DNA from: Symploca sp. SIO1C2
GTDB lineage: Bacteria > Cyanobacteriota > Cyanobacteriia > Cyanobacteriales > Coleofasciculaceae
Assembly: GCA_010672925.1 (NCBI GenBank)
Contig: JAAHFP010000017.1
Coordinates: 1-64,000, forward strand
Length of the DNA stretch: 64,000 nt
Direction: 5' to 3'
In this document: piece by piece, positions 45,375 to 54,238 of the stretch
How the letters are laid out: each line of letters begins with the position of its first letter
Numbering within the stretch: position 1 is the stretch's first letter
Made by a program: the position numbers and the translations under genes
The notes under the pieces: model-generated
The model's database searches: none
Told to the model about the DNA's origin: nothing
Seen by the model: only the letters and a program-made list of their open reading frames with translations

Positions 45375-46805
45375 ATGCCTAAGAAAACCCCTAGCCAACA
45401 GCCCTGGTTACAGTTTCGCGAATCCGAACGACAAGAGTTGGATGTTAAACTACCCATAGCTTTAGCTGTTGCCTTTGTACTGGTAGCCATTGTCTATGGT
45501 GCTCTATTTCCCCTGCGTACCTCTTTCATTGGTATTTTGCTCTATGACCGGGGATTTACCCAGTATGCGGTGATTATCTTAGCCTGTGTAGTGGTAGCAT
45601 TTACAATTCTCAAATTTATCAAATTGCAGTGGGAATTTCGCGCTTTGAGCTACGAATGGCTCCCTAAAGGTATCCCTTGGGAAGACCCTACAGCCCAGCC
45701 AATGCTCAAACTCTACTACAATCTTTCTAGTTCAAATCCCCTAATTGCTACCCGTTGTAGCCGTGTTTTGGGAGCCTATATCCATTCCGGTAGTCGTAAA
45801 GCTGCTACAGAGTTAGCTTTAGATGACTCCACCTTCTATCAAGCTGCCTCAGAATCATCCTACTCTGTTCCCCGCATCCTCATCTGGGCAATTCCTCTGC
45901 TAGGATTTATCGGTACAGTTATTGGTATCAGTGGCGCAGTTACTGGTTTTTCTGGTTTCTTAGAGCAAGCTGGGGAAATTGAGCAGATTAAGGAGGGTAT
46001 TGGTAAAGTTACCACAGGATTAGCGATCGCTTTTGATACGACTCTACTCGCTTTATGCCTGAGTGTTTTAGTGATGATTCCCTTGGTATTAGTTGAACGC
46101 TCCGAATCTCGGCTACTTCTGGCAATTGATGTCTTCATCAACGACAAGTTACTACCCCGATTCAAAAGTAGTATAGACAGCCTCAGTGAAAATACTCTAC
46201 AACAGGTAGTTGATCAAGCATTTCAGGAACATTTACCTACTCCTCAAGCCTTGATTGAACCAGCCGAAGCCTATGCCCAACAAGCGGCAACGAAACTGGC
46301 TCAAGGCTTTATGGTGGAAGTAGATAAGGTGCAACAGATGACGGCAACTCTAATTGACAAACTCGGCGAAGTGAGTCAAACGGTCTCCCAGGATCGTCAA
46401 ACATTTATAACTTCTTTAGAACAGCAGCAAGAAGCCAATAATACTGCTTTTACTAACTTACTGAGTGAACTGCGAGCTACCAATATGAAGTTGATCGAGG
46501 AACTCAATATCGGTAATTCAACTGTTGCTAAAGGTTTATTTACTCAAGCAGAGCAAATCAGCAATCAATTAGAGCAAGCTGCTAGCGCCTTACAAAACCG
46601 AGTTGCAGCCCTAGAACAATATTCAGCTCAAGTTTCAGAAATCGCTCAGCTACAGCAAAGTTTGGAGCAAACTTTACAGTCTCTAGAAAAATCGGCACAG
46701 TTAGAGCAGGTTCTGGCAAAAGTACAGGAAAACCTCACCCAGTTAAAACCTGCCCTCGAACAATTGAGCAAGCCACGCCGCATTACTTTATTAGAACAAG
46801 AATAA
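45375..46805 (+). CDS. MotA/TolQ/ExbB-type proton channel protein
   Basis: A 476-aa membrane protein. Predicted membrane segments lie at about 27-47, 53-85, 165-190 and 215-240. The typical ExbB/MotA stretches are WAIPLLGFIGTVIGISGAV and GLAIAFDTTLLALCLSVLVM. From about 260 to the end is a long, soluble Q/E-rich coiled coil, longer than in ExbB and reminiscent of the ZorA tail of the Zorya defence system. Two small ExbD-like proteins follow on the same strand, so the three likely form one ion-driven complex in the inner membrane. The task it drives is unknown. Confidence 0.8.
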   Translation: MPKKTPSQQPWLQFRESERQELDVKLPIALAVAFVLVAIVYGALFPLRTSFIGILLYDRGFTQYAVIILACVVVAFTILKFIKLQWEFRALSYEWLPKGIPWEDPTAQPMLKLYYNLSSSNPLIATRCSRVLGAYIHSGSRKAATELALDDSTFYQAASESSYSVPRILIWAIPLLGFIGTVIGISGAVTGFSGFLEQAGEIEQIKEGIGKVTTGLAIAFDTTLLALCLSVLVMIPLVLVERSESRLLLAIDVFINDKLLPRFKSSIDSLSENTLQQVVDQAFQEHLPTPQALIEPAEAYAQQAATKLAQGFMVEVDKVQQMTATLIDKLGEVSQTVSQDRQTFITSLEQQQEANNTAFTNLLSELRATNMKLIEELNIGNSTVAKGLFTQAEQISNQLEQAASALQNRVAALEQYSAQVSEIAQLQQSLEQTLQSLEKSAQLEQVLAKVQENLTQLKPALEQLSKPRRITLLEQE

Positions 46806-46987
46806 TGGGAAGCTGAGGGAGACAAGGAAGACAAGGAAGTGAGGAAAAAACCCAATTCGACCTTCGACCTTCGACCTTCGACCTTCCCAATTCCCTTTGC
46901 ACAGCATGGTGAGCATTTGCGTAGCATGGTGCGTAGCAGCAAAGCGAGGCAAAACAACAAATGACAAACAACAAATGACAAACAACA
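46806..46987. repeat. Short repeats between channel genes
   Basis: The gap holds purine-rich gaagacaaggaag repeats, four copies of 'cgacctt' (about 46857-46884), gcgtagcatggt repeats, and three 'aacaaatgac' units ending at the next start codon. Confidence 0.75.
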
Positions 46988-47482
46988 ATGATGCGTAAAC
47001 GCTCTATCTCTCGACAGGTAAATAATGTTGAACTATTTCCCTTTTTATCAGTTTTAGTGTGCACTATTGGCACATTAATTTTGCTGATTATTGTCTCTGC
47101 CAGTCAAATTTTGAATAGCCAGTCAGAAGTTGCGCTCATTGCGAAAAGTGAAGATGGTAAAAACCAAAAGAAAAATCCTCACTACATCGAATGTCGGGAA
47201 GACGGCATCATTATTCATCCCAGCCAAGAATTTGTTGCTAGCGAAGATATTACTAATTCTGGTTCCGCATTGGGGCAATTAATCCTCCAAGTCAGTAGTC
47301 GCAAGGAACAAGAATATATAATCGTTGCTGTTCGTCCTGATGGTTTTCCTGTCTTTAGACAAGTGCGAACCTTACTGGAAAAAGCAGATATTGATATTGG
47401 GTTTGAGCCAATTGATCAAGGCTGGAAGCTTAAGTTTAAGAATTCAAAACTCAAAACTCAAAATTCAAAATTGATATCTTGA
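46988..47482 (+). CDS. ExbD/MotB-like small membrane protein, first
   Basis: A 164-aa protein with one N-terminal membrane segment (about 16-38, VELFPFLSVLVCTIGTLILL) and a periplasmic tail with an alternating beta/alpha pattern ending in EYIIVAVRPDGFPVFRQVRTLL. The layout is that of ExbD or TolR. The aspartate that ExbD/MotB/ZorB place at the start of the membrane helix is missing; the equivalent position reads FPFLSVL. It may be a structural subunit paired with the next protein, which does have an aspartate. The end (KNSKLKTQNSKLIS) is encoded by repeats. Confidence 0.6.
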   Translation: MMRKRSISRQVNNVELFPFLSVLVCTIGTLILLIIVSASQILNSQSEVALIAKSEDGKNQKKNPHYIECREDGIIIHPSQEFVASEDITNSGSALGQLILQVSSRKEQEYIIVAVRPDGFPVFRQVRTLLEKADIDIGFEPIDQGWKLKFKNSKLKTQNSKLIS

Positions 47483-47501
47483 AAATAAACTAATTTACAG
47501 A

Positions 47502-48215
47502 ATGAGAAGAAGACAATATCGCAAGCATAATTCCCCCAGCCAAAATCTAGACTCTTTTTTGGATATTCTCACCAACACCGTCGGTGTGCTAATGTTTATT
47601 GGCTTATTCGTCAGTCTGTTTACCTTCAATATCAAAAATGTCAAAACTGAGCGAGTTATCCGCACTCCTTTAGTATCTGAGTCGAACAAAATGCCCCACT
47701 TCTTTGAAGTGCGAGATAATACAGTTATCTATCTTGATAAAGAAGAAGTTGAAGCAAGGCTAGACAAATTTGATGAAGGTCTTCCTCCTTGTATTGAGCC
47801 AAGAAAACCATCTAGTTTTGATTCTGTAGCCTATAATGCCTATCTAGTTCAAATCAAAGCTTATCAAATTTGCTTAAACAATAAATCTCAGTTATTGAGC
47901 GGATTTCGGACTACAACAACTTACTATAAAGTATTCTTTGACTCCACGGGTTTAGTGTTTCAACCCCGAGCAGATATTGCTGGAGAATCCCCGGAAGAAT
48001 TAACTCAAGCAACCTCACAATTTCGGAATACTCTCAAACAACTCAACTCTGGTACTGATTATCTAGCTTTTCTCGTCAGAGCGGATAGCTTTGAAGCTTT
48101 TCGAGAAGCGAGAGAAATTGCTTGGCAAGAGAATTTTGGGGTTGGTTGGGAACCCATGAATACTAATGCTGTTATCAGTTTTGGTTCAGGGGGAAGAAGC
48201 ATTGGGGTACAATAA
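47502..48215 (+). CDS. ExbD/MotB-like small membrane protein, second
   Basis: A 237-aa protein. LDSFLDILTNTVGVLMFIGLF (about 16-36) is an ExbD-type membrane entry, with D21 placed like the proton-carrying aspartate of ExbD/MotB. The periplasmic part is longer than in the first subunit. Its end (YLAFLVRADSFEAFREAREIA...NFGVGWEPM) resembles that protein's end (VAVRPDGFPVFRQVRTLLEKADIDIGFEPI), so the two are diverged paralogues. The gap between them is 19 bp, which suggests an operon. Confidence 0.65.
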   Translation: MRRRQYRKHNSPSQNLDSFLDILTNTVGVLMFIGLFVSLFTFNIKNVKTERVIRTPLVSESNKMPHFFEVRDNTVIYLDKEEVEARLDKFDEGLPPCIEPRKPSSFDSVAYNAYLVQIKAYQICLNNKSQLLSGFRTTTTYYKVFFDSTGLVFQPRADIAGESPEELTQATSQFRNTLKQLNSGTDYLAFLVRADSFEAFREAREIAWQENFGVGWEPMNTNAVISFGSGGRSIGVQ

Positions 48216-48235
48216 AAAGGGTGAGCGAAAAAAAG

Positions 48236-48515
48236 GGTGGGGAGCTGAGGAAGCTGAGGGAGCTGAGGAAGCTGGGGGAGCTGGGGGAGCTGAGGAAGCT
48301 GAGGAAGCTGAGGAAGCTGAGGGAGCTGAGGAAGCTGGGGGAGCTGAGGAAGCTGAGGAAGCTGAGGAAGCTGAGGGAGCTGAGGAAGCTGAGGAAGCTG
48401 GGGGAGCTGAGGGAGCTGAGGAAGCTGGGGGAGCTGAGGAAGCTGAGGAAGCTGGGGGAGCTGAGGAAGCTGAGGAAGCTGAGGAAGCTGAGGAAGCTGG
48501 GGGAGCTGGGGGAGA
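48236..48515. repeat. 9-bp minisatellite (gctgaggaa / gctggggga)
   Basis: About 30 tandem copies of a 9-mer, mixing gctgaggaa, gctgaggga and gctggggga. Because 9 is divisible by 3 and no unit carries a stop, all frames on both strands remain open, which produces long false ORFs. Clustered G-runs on the plus strand could form quadruplexes. Related units occur near 26598 and 46808. Confidence 0.95.
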
Positions 48516-48908
48516 AGAGAGAACTTATAATTTTTGGACACAAAGCTCAAGAAATCCCACCCAAAATTGCGTTCACCCCAATAAAAAATCAACAAAAAAT
48601 AACAAACAACAAACAATAAAGTGGCGGGCGACTATCTATCCCATATTTTAAGTAATGGACTCTCTGCCACTTTCCGTAAGGCAGCTACCTGAATGATAAA
48701 TTTTCTCCATCGATAGTTTAAATAATAGCTTACAAAAGCTTTATCTACTTTCCCATTTATTCATCATCAGTTTGCTGTTTTTGAGCAAAACCACTGTTAA
48801 AATTGTAGCTAAATTAGTTTTGTTACACCTACCTACTTTGTTGTGGCTCAGAGGATGAATCTTGGTTAAAACCAAGGTAGATACCCATGAACACCACTTA
48901 CCATTTCT
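48516..48908. other. Gap without a recognised gene
   Basis: About 390 bp between the minisatellite and the PatA-like gene. It holds AT-rich sequence and no gene; the promoter of the regulator is expected here. Confidence 0.4.
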
Positions 48909-49952
48909 ATGACTAGCTACCGATCTTCGCAAAGGCTCAACCCACTCTCGTTATTAGCACAATTATCTAGTCGTCAGGCTAATGGTTGTTTGCAAGTATC
49001 CAGTGGCTCTGTTATGTGGTCAATATACTTAGAACAGGGAAAATTGCTCTACGCCTCGGATTCTGTTGACCCCTTCGAGCGGCTTGATCGTCACTTGCAT
49101 CGCCTAAGTCGTCAAATTCCGACCCTAGTTAGTGCTGTTAGGACTCAAATTCGCCAGATATTTGAATCAAACTTAGAGAATAACTCTAGTCAAAATCCTG
49201 ATTACCAAGCAATTTGTTGGTTGGTTAATCAAAAATATCTCAACTCATCTCAAGCAGCAACTCTTGTTGAAGCAATAGCAGAAGAAGTGATTGAGGCATT
49301 TCTGGGAGTTAGAGAAGGAAGTTACCAATTAGTGGACTCAAACCCAGTTGAGGAGTTTCCTAAGCTTTGTAGACTGGAGCTGCGAACACTTGTGGAGCGT
49401 TGTTACGAACAGTTGCGCCGTAAACAGTCCGCAGAAGTCAATGGTGGGACGGCCAAACCTTCAGGACAAAATGGTGCATTGCCCCAACAACAGGCTAATC
49501 CTAACCAATTAACCACAAATCGTCCAAGCTCGACGGCAAATAATCTAAAAACTTTTGAAAAAAAGGAGAAAGAAACTACAGACAAAAAAACCTATAGTAT
49601 TGCTTGCATTGATGATAGTCCAACAGTTTTGAATGCCATCAATTCATTTTTGGAGGATCAAAGTTTCTCAGTGGTGATGATTAATGATCCAGTGAAGGCG
49701 CTAATGCAAGTAGTCAGGATGAAGCCAGACTTGATCTTGTTGGATGTAGAGATGCCTAACTTAGATGGGTATGAATTATGCTCTTTGTTACGCAAGCATC
49801 CACTGTTCAAGAGTACCCCCATCGTTATGGTGACGGGAAATACAGGGTTTATCGACAGAGCTAAAGCAAAACTGGTGAAAGCATCAGGTTATTTGACCAA
49901 ACCGTTTAATCAATCAGAGTTACTCAAGATGGTATTTAAACATTTATCCTAA
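48909..49952 (+). CDS. PatA/PixG-type response regulator (PATAN + receiver)
   Basis: A 347-aa protein. The N-terminal DUF4388/PATAN domain (LNPLSLLAQLSSRQANGCLQV, IYLEQGKLLYASD) is followed by a linker rich in Q/N/T (about 175-225). The C-terminal receiver domain (about 230-347) has IDDS, the phospho-acceptor Asp in LLDVEMPNLDG, MVTGNTG and the conserved Lys in LTKPF. In cyanobacteria such proteins act in pilus-dependent motility, phototaxis (PixG) or heterocyst patterning (PatA). No chemotaxis genes lie beside it, so it is an orphan here. Confidence 0.88.
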   Translation: MTSYRSSQRLNPLSLLAQLSSRQANGCLQVSSGSVMWSIYLEQGKLLYASDSVDPFERLDRHLHRLSRQIPTLVSAVRTQIRQIFESNLENNSSQNPDYQAICWLVNQKYLNSSQAATLVEAIAEEVIEAFLGVREGSYQLVDSNPVEEFPKLCRLELRTLVERCYEQLRRKQSAEVNGGTAKPSGQNGALPQQQANPNQLTTNRPSSTANNLKTFEKKEKETTDKKTYSIACIDDSPTVLNAINSFLEDQSFSVVMINDPVKALMQVVRMKPDLILLDVEMPNLDGYELCSLLRKHPLFKSTPIVMVTGNTGFIDRAKAKLVKASGYLTKPFNQSELLKMVFKHLS

Positions 49953-49997
49953 TGGGGTGATACAGTAATACCACCGCTCTCGAGTTGATTAGTAACA

Positions 49998-51107
49998 ATG
50001 AAGCGTCGTAAGTTTCTCAACCATACTGCTCTTGGTGCAGCAACTACAGCTGCCTTAGTTGGGTGTAGTGGAAGCAGCAACACTCAAACTGCCTCAACTA
50101 CGGATTTGCCAACTTTGAGGTGGAAGATGGCTACTAGTTGGCCTCAATCTTTGGATACCATTTTTGGAGGAGCAGAAACCGTTTGTCAACGAGTTAGTGA
50201 CATGACTGGTGGGCGTTTTACGATTAAGCCTTTTGCCGCCGGTGAAATAGTACCGGGAACTCAGGTTTTGGATGCGGTTCAGGCAGGAACAGTAGAATGC
50301 GGTCACACTGCTAGCTATTACTATATTGGTAAGAATCCTGCCTTAGCTTTTGCTACCAGTGTACCCTTTGGGCTCAATGCTCAACAGCAAAATGCTTGGT
50401 TGTATCATGGCGGTGGTTTAGAAGCAATCCAGAAAATTTACTCCGACTTCGGTATCATCAACTTCCCTGCAGGTAATACCGGAGCACAAATGGGAGGATG
50501 GTTCAAACGGGAAATTAAATCCCTGGCAGACCTCCAAGGCTTGAAGATGCGTATCCCTGGGTTAGGTGGTAAGGTGATGGACAGTCTTGGTGTGAATGTG
50601 CAGGTGTTACCGGGGAATGAAATCTTTTTAGCTTTAGACCGGGGTGCTATTGATGCCGCTGAATGGGTTGGTCCTTATGATGACCAAAAGTTGGGCTTGA
50701 ATAAAGCGGCAAACTTCTACTACTATCCCGGTTGGTGGGAGCCAGGTCCAACTTTGGATGTTTTGGTGAATCAACAAGCTTGGGCTCAGCTACCGCAAGC
50801 CTATCAGGAAATCTTCAAGACGGCAGCTTTTGAAGCTAATATCAATATGTTAGCTAAGTACGATGCTTTGAATGGTAAGGCTCTTAAGGAACTAGTAGAC
50901 AGTGGAACTAAACTAGCAGCTTACAGCCAGGAAATTATGACAGCTGCTCAAAAAGCAACGGCGGAGCTGTTCGAGGAAAATGCCAGCAAGAATGCTAGCT
51001 TTAAAGAAATTTATCAACAGTGGCAGAAGTTCCAGGAAGAAGTCTCTGGATGGAATCAGATTAATGAGTTAAGTTTTGCTGATTTTGTTGCACAAACTAA
51101 TAGTTAA
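49998..51107 (+). CDS. TRAP transporter solute-binding lipoprotein (DctP/TakP-like)
   Basis: A 369-aa exported binding protein. RRKFL and the lipobox LVGC (C23) predict Tat- or Sec-dependent export and lipid anchoring. The core shows [39 protein letters not shown], and [18 protein letters not shown]...[17 protein letters not shown]. This matches the TakP group, which binds alpha-keto acids or related carboxylates. The TRAP membrane subunits (DctQ, DctM) are not adjacent; the next gene encodes an ABC permease, so the partners must be elsewhere. Confidence 0.88.
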   Translation: MKRRKFLNHTALGAATTAALVGCSGSSNTQTASTTDLPTLRWKMATSWPQSLDTIFGGAETVCQRVSDMTGGRFTIKPFAAGEIVPGTQVLDAVQAGTVECGHTASYYYIGKNPALAFATSVPFGLNAQQQNAWLYHGGGLEAIQKIYSDFGIINFPAGNTGAQMGGWFKREIKSLADLQGLKMRIPGLGGKVMDSLGVNVQVLPGNEIFLALDRGAIDAAEWVGPYDDQKLGLNKAANFYYYPGWWEPGPTLDVLVNQQAWAQLPQAYQEIFKTAAFEANINMLAKYDALNGKALKELVDSGTKLAAYSQEIMTAAQKATAELFEENASKNASFKEIYQQWQKFQEEVSGWNQINELSFADFVAQTNS

Positions 51108-51127
51108 TTTGGTCATTGTTCATTAGT

Positions 51128-51330
51128 CAAAACAATTCAAAATTCAAAATTATCAATTCAAAATTGAAGACAATTAGTGGGGGCTTGTACCCAGAATTAA
51201 TCAATTCCAAATTATCTTTTCCTACATTTTGAATTTTGAATTTTGAATTTTGAATTCGCCGTTAGGCGCTTATTACTTCTTGTTCGGCTATTCATCGATT
51301 TTGAATTTTGAATTTTGAATTCGCCGCTAG
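51128..51330. repeat. 'ttcaaaa' / 'ttttgaa' heptamers and a duplicated 45-bp block
   Basis: Inverted heptamer arrays (caattcaaaattcaaaatt and ttttgaattttgaattttga) are followed by a block with gaattcgccg(t/c)taggc and cttattac that occurs twice (about 51238-51286 and 51298-51342). The second copy runs into the permease reading frame. Confidence 0.85.
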
Positions 51331-52927
51331 GCACTTATTACTAAATCGCCGCTGGCTATGGGGACTGGGTTTTACCATTATTATCGGGATGGCGGCAGTT
51401 CAAGCTGGTATCTTAGAGCAAGATTTAGTAAATCCCGGAGGATTTCCCCAACTATTGCAGTTTGTGCGGGGGAGTTGGCATCCTGAACTAAGTCCTGAGT
51501 TTCTGCATCTGACTCTGAAAGCAACCCTCACAACCCTAGCTTATGCAGCCTGCGGCACTGGTTTGAGTATCTTGCTGGGGGTGATAGCAGGAGTTGTCAC
51601 TTCGGAAATCTGGTGGTTAACAGTTTTGCCTCACTGGACTTTGCGACAACCTATCTGGCTCTTCTTTCGGGGATTACTGGCTTTTCCCAGGGCCATTCAT
51701 GAAATGATCTGGGGAATTTTTTTTGTCAGTATCTGGGGTTTAGATCCTTTGGTAGCGATTATGGCTATTGCTATTCCCTATGGGGCAATTGTCGCTAAAA
51801 TCTTCTCAGAAATTCTAGATGAAACGCCTCGAGATGCTTTGATAGCCTTACTTAGTAGCGGCGTGTCACCCTTTACCGCTTTTGTTTATAGTCTAATTCC
51901 CCAAGCCTTTTCTAATTTACTATCCTACAGTCTCTATCGCTTTGAATGTTCTGTTCGCTCAGCTACTGTACTGGGATTAGTGGGAGCTGGTGGATTGGGC
52001 TATGAGATACTACTAAGTTTACAATCTCTGCGTTATGAACAACTTTGGACGTTTTTCTATACTTTGGTGTTATTAAACGGTGTGATTGACATTAGTAGTG
52101 TTATCTTGCGCCGCTCGATTAATTTCAAAGTAGTTTTAATTTTAGTAGTTTTGTGCTGTTGGAGTTTTTGGTATGTTAGTCCTGATGTAAGCAAGTTTTG
52201 GTCTCCTCGAACTCAGAAACTCTTGGGTGATATTGCCCAAGCTTCATTTCCCCTTAATTTTCAGGCTGTACCTTTGTCCGAGTTAGGACAGTTATCGCTA
52301 CAAACCCTAGGAATGTCGATCCTAGCAACTGCTGGTTCTGGTATAGGAGGAATTGTCCTCTCTTTTCCCGCAGCTCATAATTTTTGGCTACCAGGGGGAT
52401 TGCTCAATCCCAATCCAAAAGTTACCTCTTTAACTGGCTTACAAGGTTGGACTATCCTTATACTCACCCGGACTGTGCTACTCTTTTGCAGAGCAATTCC
52501 TGCACCTATTTGGGCATTAGTGGTAATGTTTGTGATGTTTCCAGGAATTTTACCTGGTGCGATCGCACTAGGATTGCATAATCTTGGTACTCTAGGTAGG
52601 TTGATGGCAGAAATCAATGAAAATTTGGACAAGCCTCCCTTAGAAGCCTTAAAATCCCACGGAACTCCAGGATTGCTCCTGTTTCTCTATGGAATATTCC
52701 CGATGAATTTACCTCGTTTCCTGGCTTATATTTTCTATCGCTGGGAAGTGTGTATGCGGGAAACGGTAATTGTAGGCTTGGTCGGGGCTGGAGGATTAGG
52801 AGTTTTGTTGACTGAACAATTAAGTAGTTTTGATTATCCCAGCGTGGGAGTGACGCTGATTTGTTTTGTCTTGTTGACTTTTGTCGTTGATTGGATCAGT
52901 GCTGTCGTTAGAGCATCGATTCAGTGA
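51308..52927 (+). CDS. Double PhnE-type phosphonate/phosphite ABC permease
   Basis: A 539-aa membrane protein with two consecutive PhnE-like permease halves. Each ends in the transmembrane-coupling stretch: SVRSATVLGLVGAGGLGYEILLSLQ in the first, MRETVIVGLVGAGGLGVLLTEQ in the second. A fused pair would form the whole channel. The start is uncertain: an in-frame TGA lies two codons before the TTG at 51308, and the first ~12 residues are encoded by an intergenic repeat. The next ATG is at 51389. No PhnC ATPase or PhnD binding protein is nearby, so it is orphaned, or its native 5' end and partners were lost through repeat-driven rearrangement. Confidence 0.8.
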   Translation: MNFEFAARHLLLNRRWLWGLGFTIIIGMAAVQAGILEQDLVNPGGFPQLLQFVRGSWHPELSPEFLHLTLKATLTTLAYAACGTGLSILLGVIAGVVTSEIWWLTVLPHWTLRQPIWLFFRGLLAFPRAIHEMIWGIFFVSIWGLDPLVAIMAIAIPYGAIVAKIFSEILDETPRDALIALLSSGVSPFTAFVYSLIPQAFSNLLSYSLYRFECSVRSATVLGLVGAGGLGYEILLSLQSLRYEQLWTFFYTLVLLNGVIDISSVILRRSINFKVVLILVVLCCWSFWYVSPDVSKFWSPRTQKLLGDIAQASFPLNFQAVPLSELGQLSLQTLGMSILATAGSGIGGIVLSFPAAHNFWLPGGLLNPNPKVTSLTGLQGWTILILTRTVLLFCRAIPAPIWALVVMFVMFPGILPGAIALGLHNLGTLGRLMAEINENLDKPPLEALKSHGTPGLLLFLYGIFPMNLPRFLAYIFYRWEVCMRETVIVGLVGAGGLGVLLTEQLSSFDYPSVGVTLICFVLLTFVVDWISAVVRASIQ

Positions 52928-52959
52928 GCATCCTATTTCTTCTGCAACTTTCTTTCCTA

Positions 52960-52996
52960 CCTCCTGCCTCCTGCCTCCTGCCTCCTGCCTCCTAAC
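52960..52996. repeat. 'cctcctg' heptamer repeat
   Basis: Five tandem copies of cctcctg(c) lie between the permease and the slr1659-like gene. Confidence 0.85.
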
Positions 52997-53002
52997 ATTA
53001 CT

Positions 53003-53368
53003 TTATGATTCAACTTCCAGCAATTCCAGTTTTAAACTAGGCATTAACCGCTGTAAATTCTTCAAAGATTTTCCTTGCCAGGGTATACCTTTAGAACCCT
53101 TGACTACTATTTGAATTGTCTTCTTTTTGCGAGCACCAATCACAAACTTAGACAACATACTGATACCTGAACTATTGAGAAATTCTAATTTTTGTAGGTC
53201 CAGAGTAATCACCGCTGGTTGTTGAGCAGTTACCTCATCGAGCAAATTCACGATTGGTGTGTACTCTGGCATCCCACTTAACCGTAGTGAACCATTGAAA
53301 TTGATAGTTATTGTTTCTGGCTCGTAAATTACAGAATAGTTATCACCCTTAATTTCCTGGTTTTCCAT
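53003..53368 (-). CDS. slr1659-type STAS-like anti-anti-sigma protein
   Basis: A 121-aa protein with a STAS-like layout: ETITINFNGSLRLSG, then PAVITLDLQKLEFLNSSGISMLSKFVIGAR, where the serine in LNSSG is the usual phosphorylation site. It matches the cyanobacterial slr1659 superfamily. The gene follows the slr1658-like gene by 54 bp on the same strand. Together they should form a partner-switching pair in which the kinase-like protein phosphorylates or sequesters this one. No SpoIIE-type phosphatase is adjacent. Confidence 0.8.
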   Translation of the reverse strand: MENQEIKGDNYSVIYEPETITINFNGSLRLSGMPEYTPIVNLLDEVTAQQPAVITLDLQKLEFLNSSGISMLSKFVIGARKKKTIQIVVKGSKGIPWQGKSLKNLQRLMPSLKLELLEVES

Positions 53369-53422
53369 GTTCGTTAAAACTCCTGAACTGCTTCTTTGAT
53401 AAATCTTGGAAAAATTTTAATT

Positions 53423-54004
53423 TTATACTGTCAGCTGTACCATAGTTGTCACAGTAAATATCTTTGGCTCTTGTTGAAGAGTATCAACCTTCCAGCCTAA
53501 CTGTGCTTCATAATCATTCATCATTGTTATCAAACCTAACCCAGACACTTCTGTATCTTCTAAGCGTTGTATATAAAAGTCGTAGGGGTCTGAGTTGATC
53601 AACTCTTCGATGAATGCTTGAAACTTATTTAAAGATTGGGCAGAAACGCTGTTAGTTACTTGCAAGACTACTGTTACTCTTGTATCTTCAATCAGGTGAA
53701 TTTCAAATTTGATAGGATACATTGAGTCTTCGTCGTTAAATTTCATGGCATTCTCTAACAACTCATTAGCAATATAACTAACTGCACTTTTCACCTCCGC
53801 TTGTCTATCATGACTGTTAGGTTCTGTCTCACTTACAGGAAAGAAAGTCGTCAAGTAATCGGCAATAAAATCGGCAGACAAACCATTATTTCGCCAGCGC
53901 TGCCGGATAGGAACAGAGCTAGGCGAGAAGCCCAGGATTAAAAATTCATGATTCTTGGGTAGGTTTTCTATAAATTCCCCGAAAATCTGAGTCATGGTTA
54001 TCAA
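53423..54004 (-). CDS. slr1658-type regulator (anti-sigma-like HATPase)
   Basis: A 193-aa protein with features of a GHKL/HATPase: an N-box-like IANELLENAMKF (about 76-87) and SGLGLITMM near 153-161. This is the slr1658 superfamily of cyanobacterial regulators. The adjacent STAS-like protein is its probable partner. The frame begins with M1 and M4 (ATG GTT style start at 54004 or 53995); either fits. Confidence 0.8.
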   Translation of the reverse strand: MITMTQIFGEFIENLPKNHEFLILGFSPSSVPIRQRWRNNGLSADFIADYLTTFFPVSETEPNSHDRQAEVKSAVSYIANELLENAMKFNDEDSMYPIKFEIHLIEDTRVTVVLQVTNSVSAQSLNKFQAFIEELINSDPYDFYIQRLEDTEVSGLGLITMMNDYEAQLGWKVDTLQQEPKIFTVTTMVQLTV

Positions 54005-54238
54005 AATCAGCAGCAGTTACTTATGTTTGTTTCAGCACTAACAACGTAATGTCATCATACACTGTTTATTGACCAATATGCTTTAACAAATCCTTAATTA
54101 GAGACTACTCGGTTGTTTGTACTTGCAATTGTTAGTTGAGCTGAACAACTTCGTTTAGCCTCTGTATAGCGTAAATTTTTTGATGCTCCAAAAACCAAAG
54201 AAATAGAATCACACTACGAGCATTTTCTCATCTTCTGA

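Noticed and set aside
45375-48215. Complete Zorya defence system
   Set aside because: ZorA/ZorB-like features exist but no ZorC, ZorD or ZorE gene is present, so the name is not justified.
48059-48651. Long overlapping ORFs on both strands (repetitive PQL, FLS, AEE and ELRKL proteins)
   Set aside because: All are translations of the 9-bp minisatellite, which has no stop in any frame; they lack domains and conflict with one another.
49998-52927. TRAP binding protein and PhnE permease as one transporter
   Set aside because: They belong to different transporter classes (TRAP and ABC); adjacency alone does not support a functional pair.
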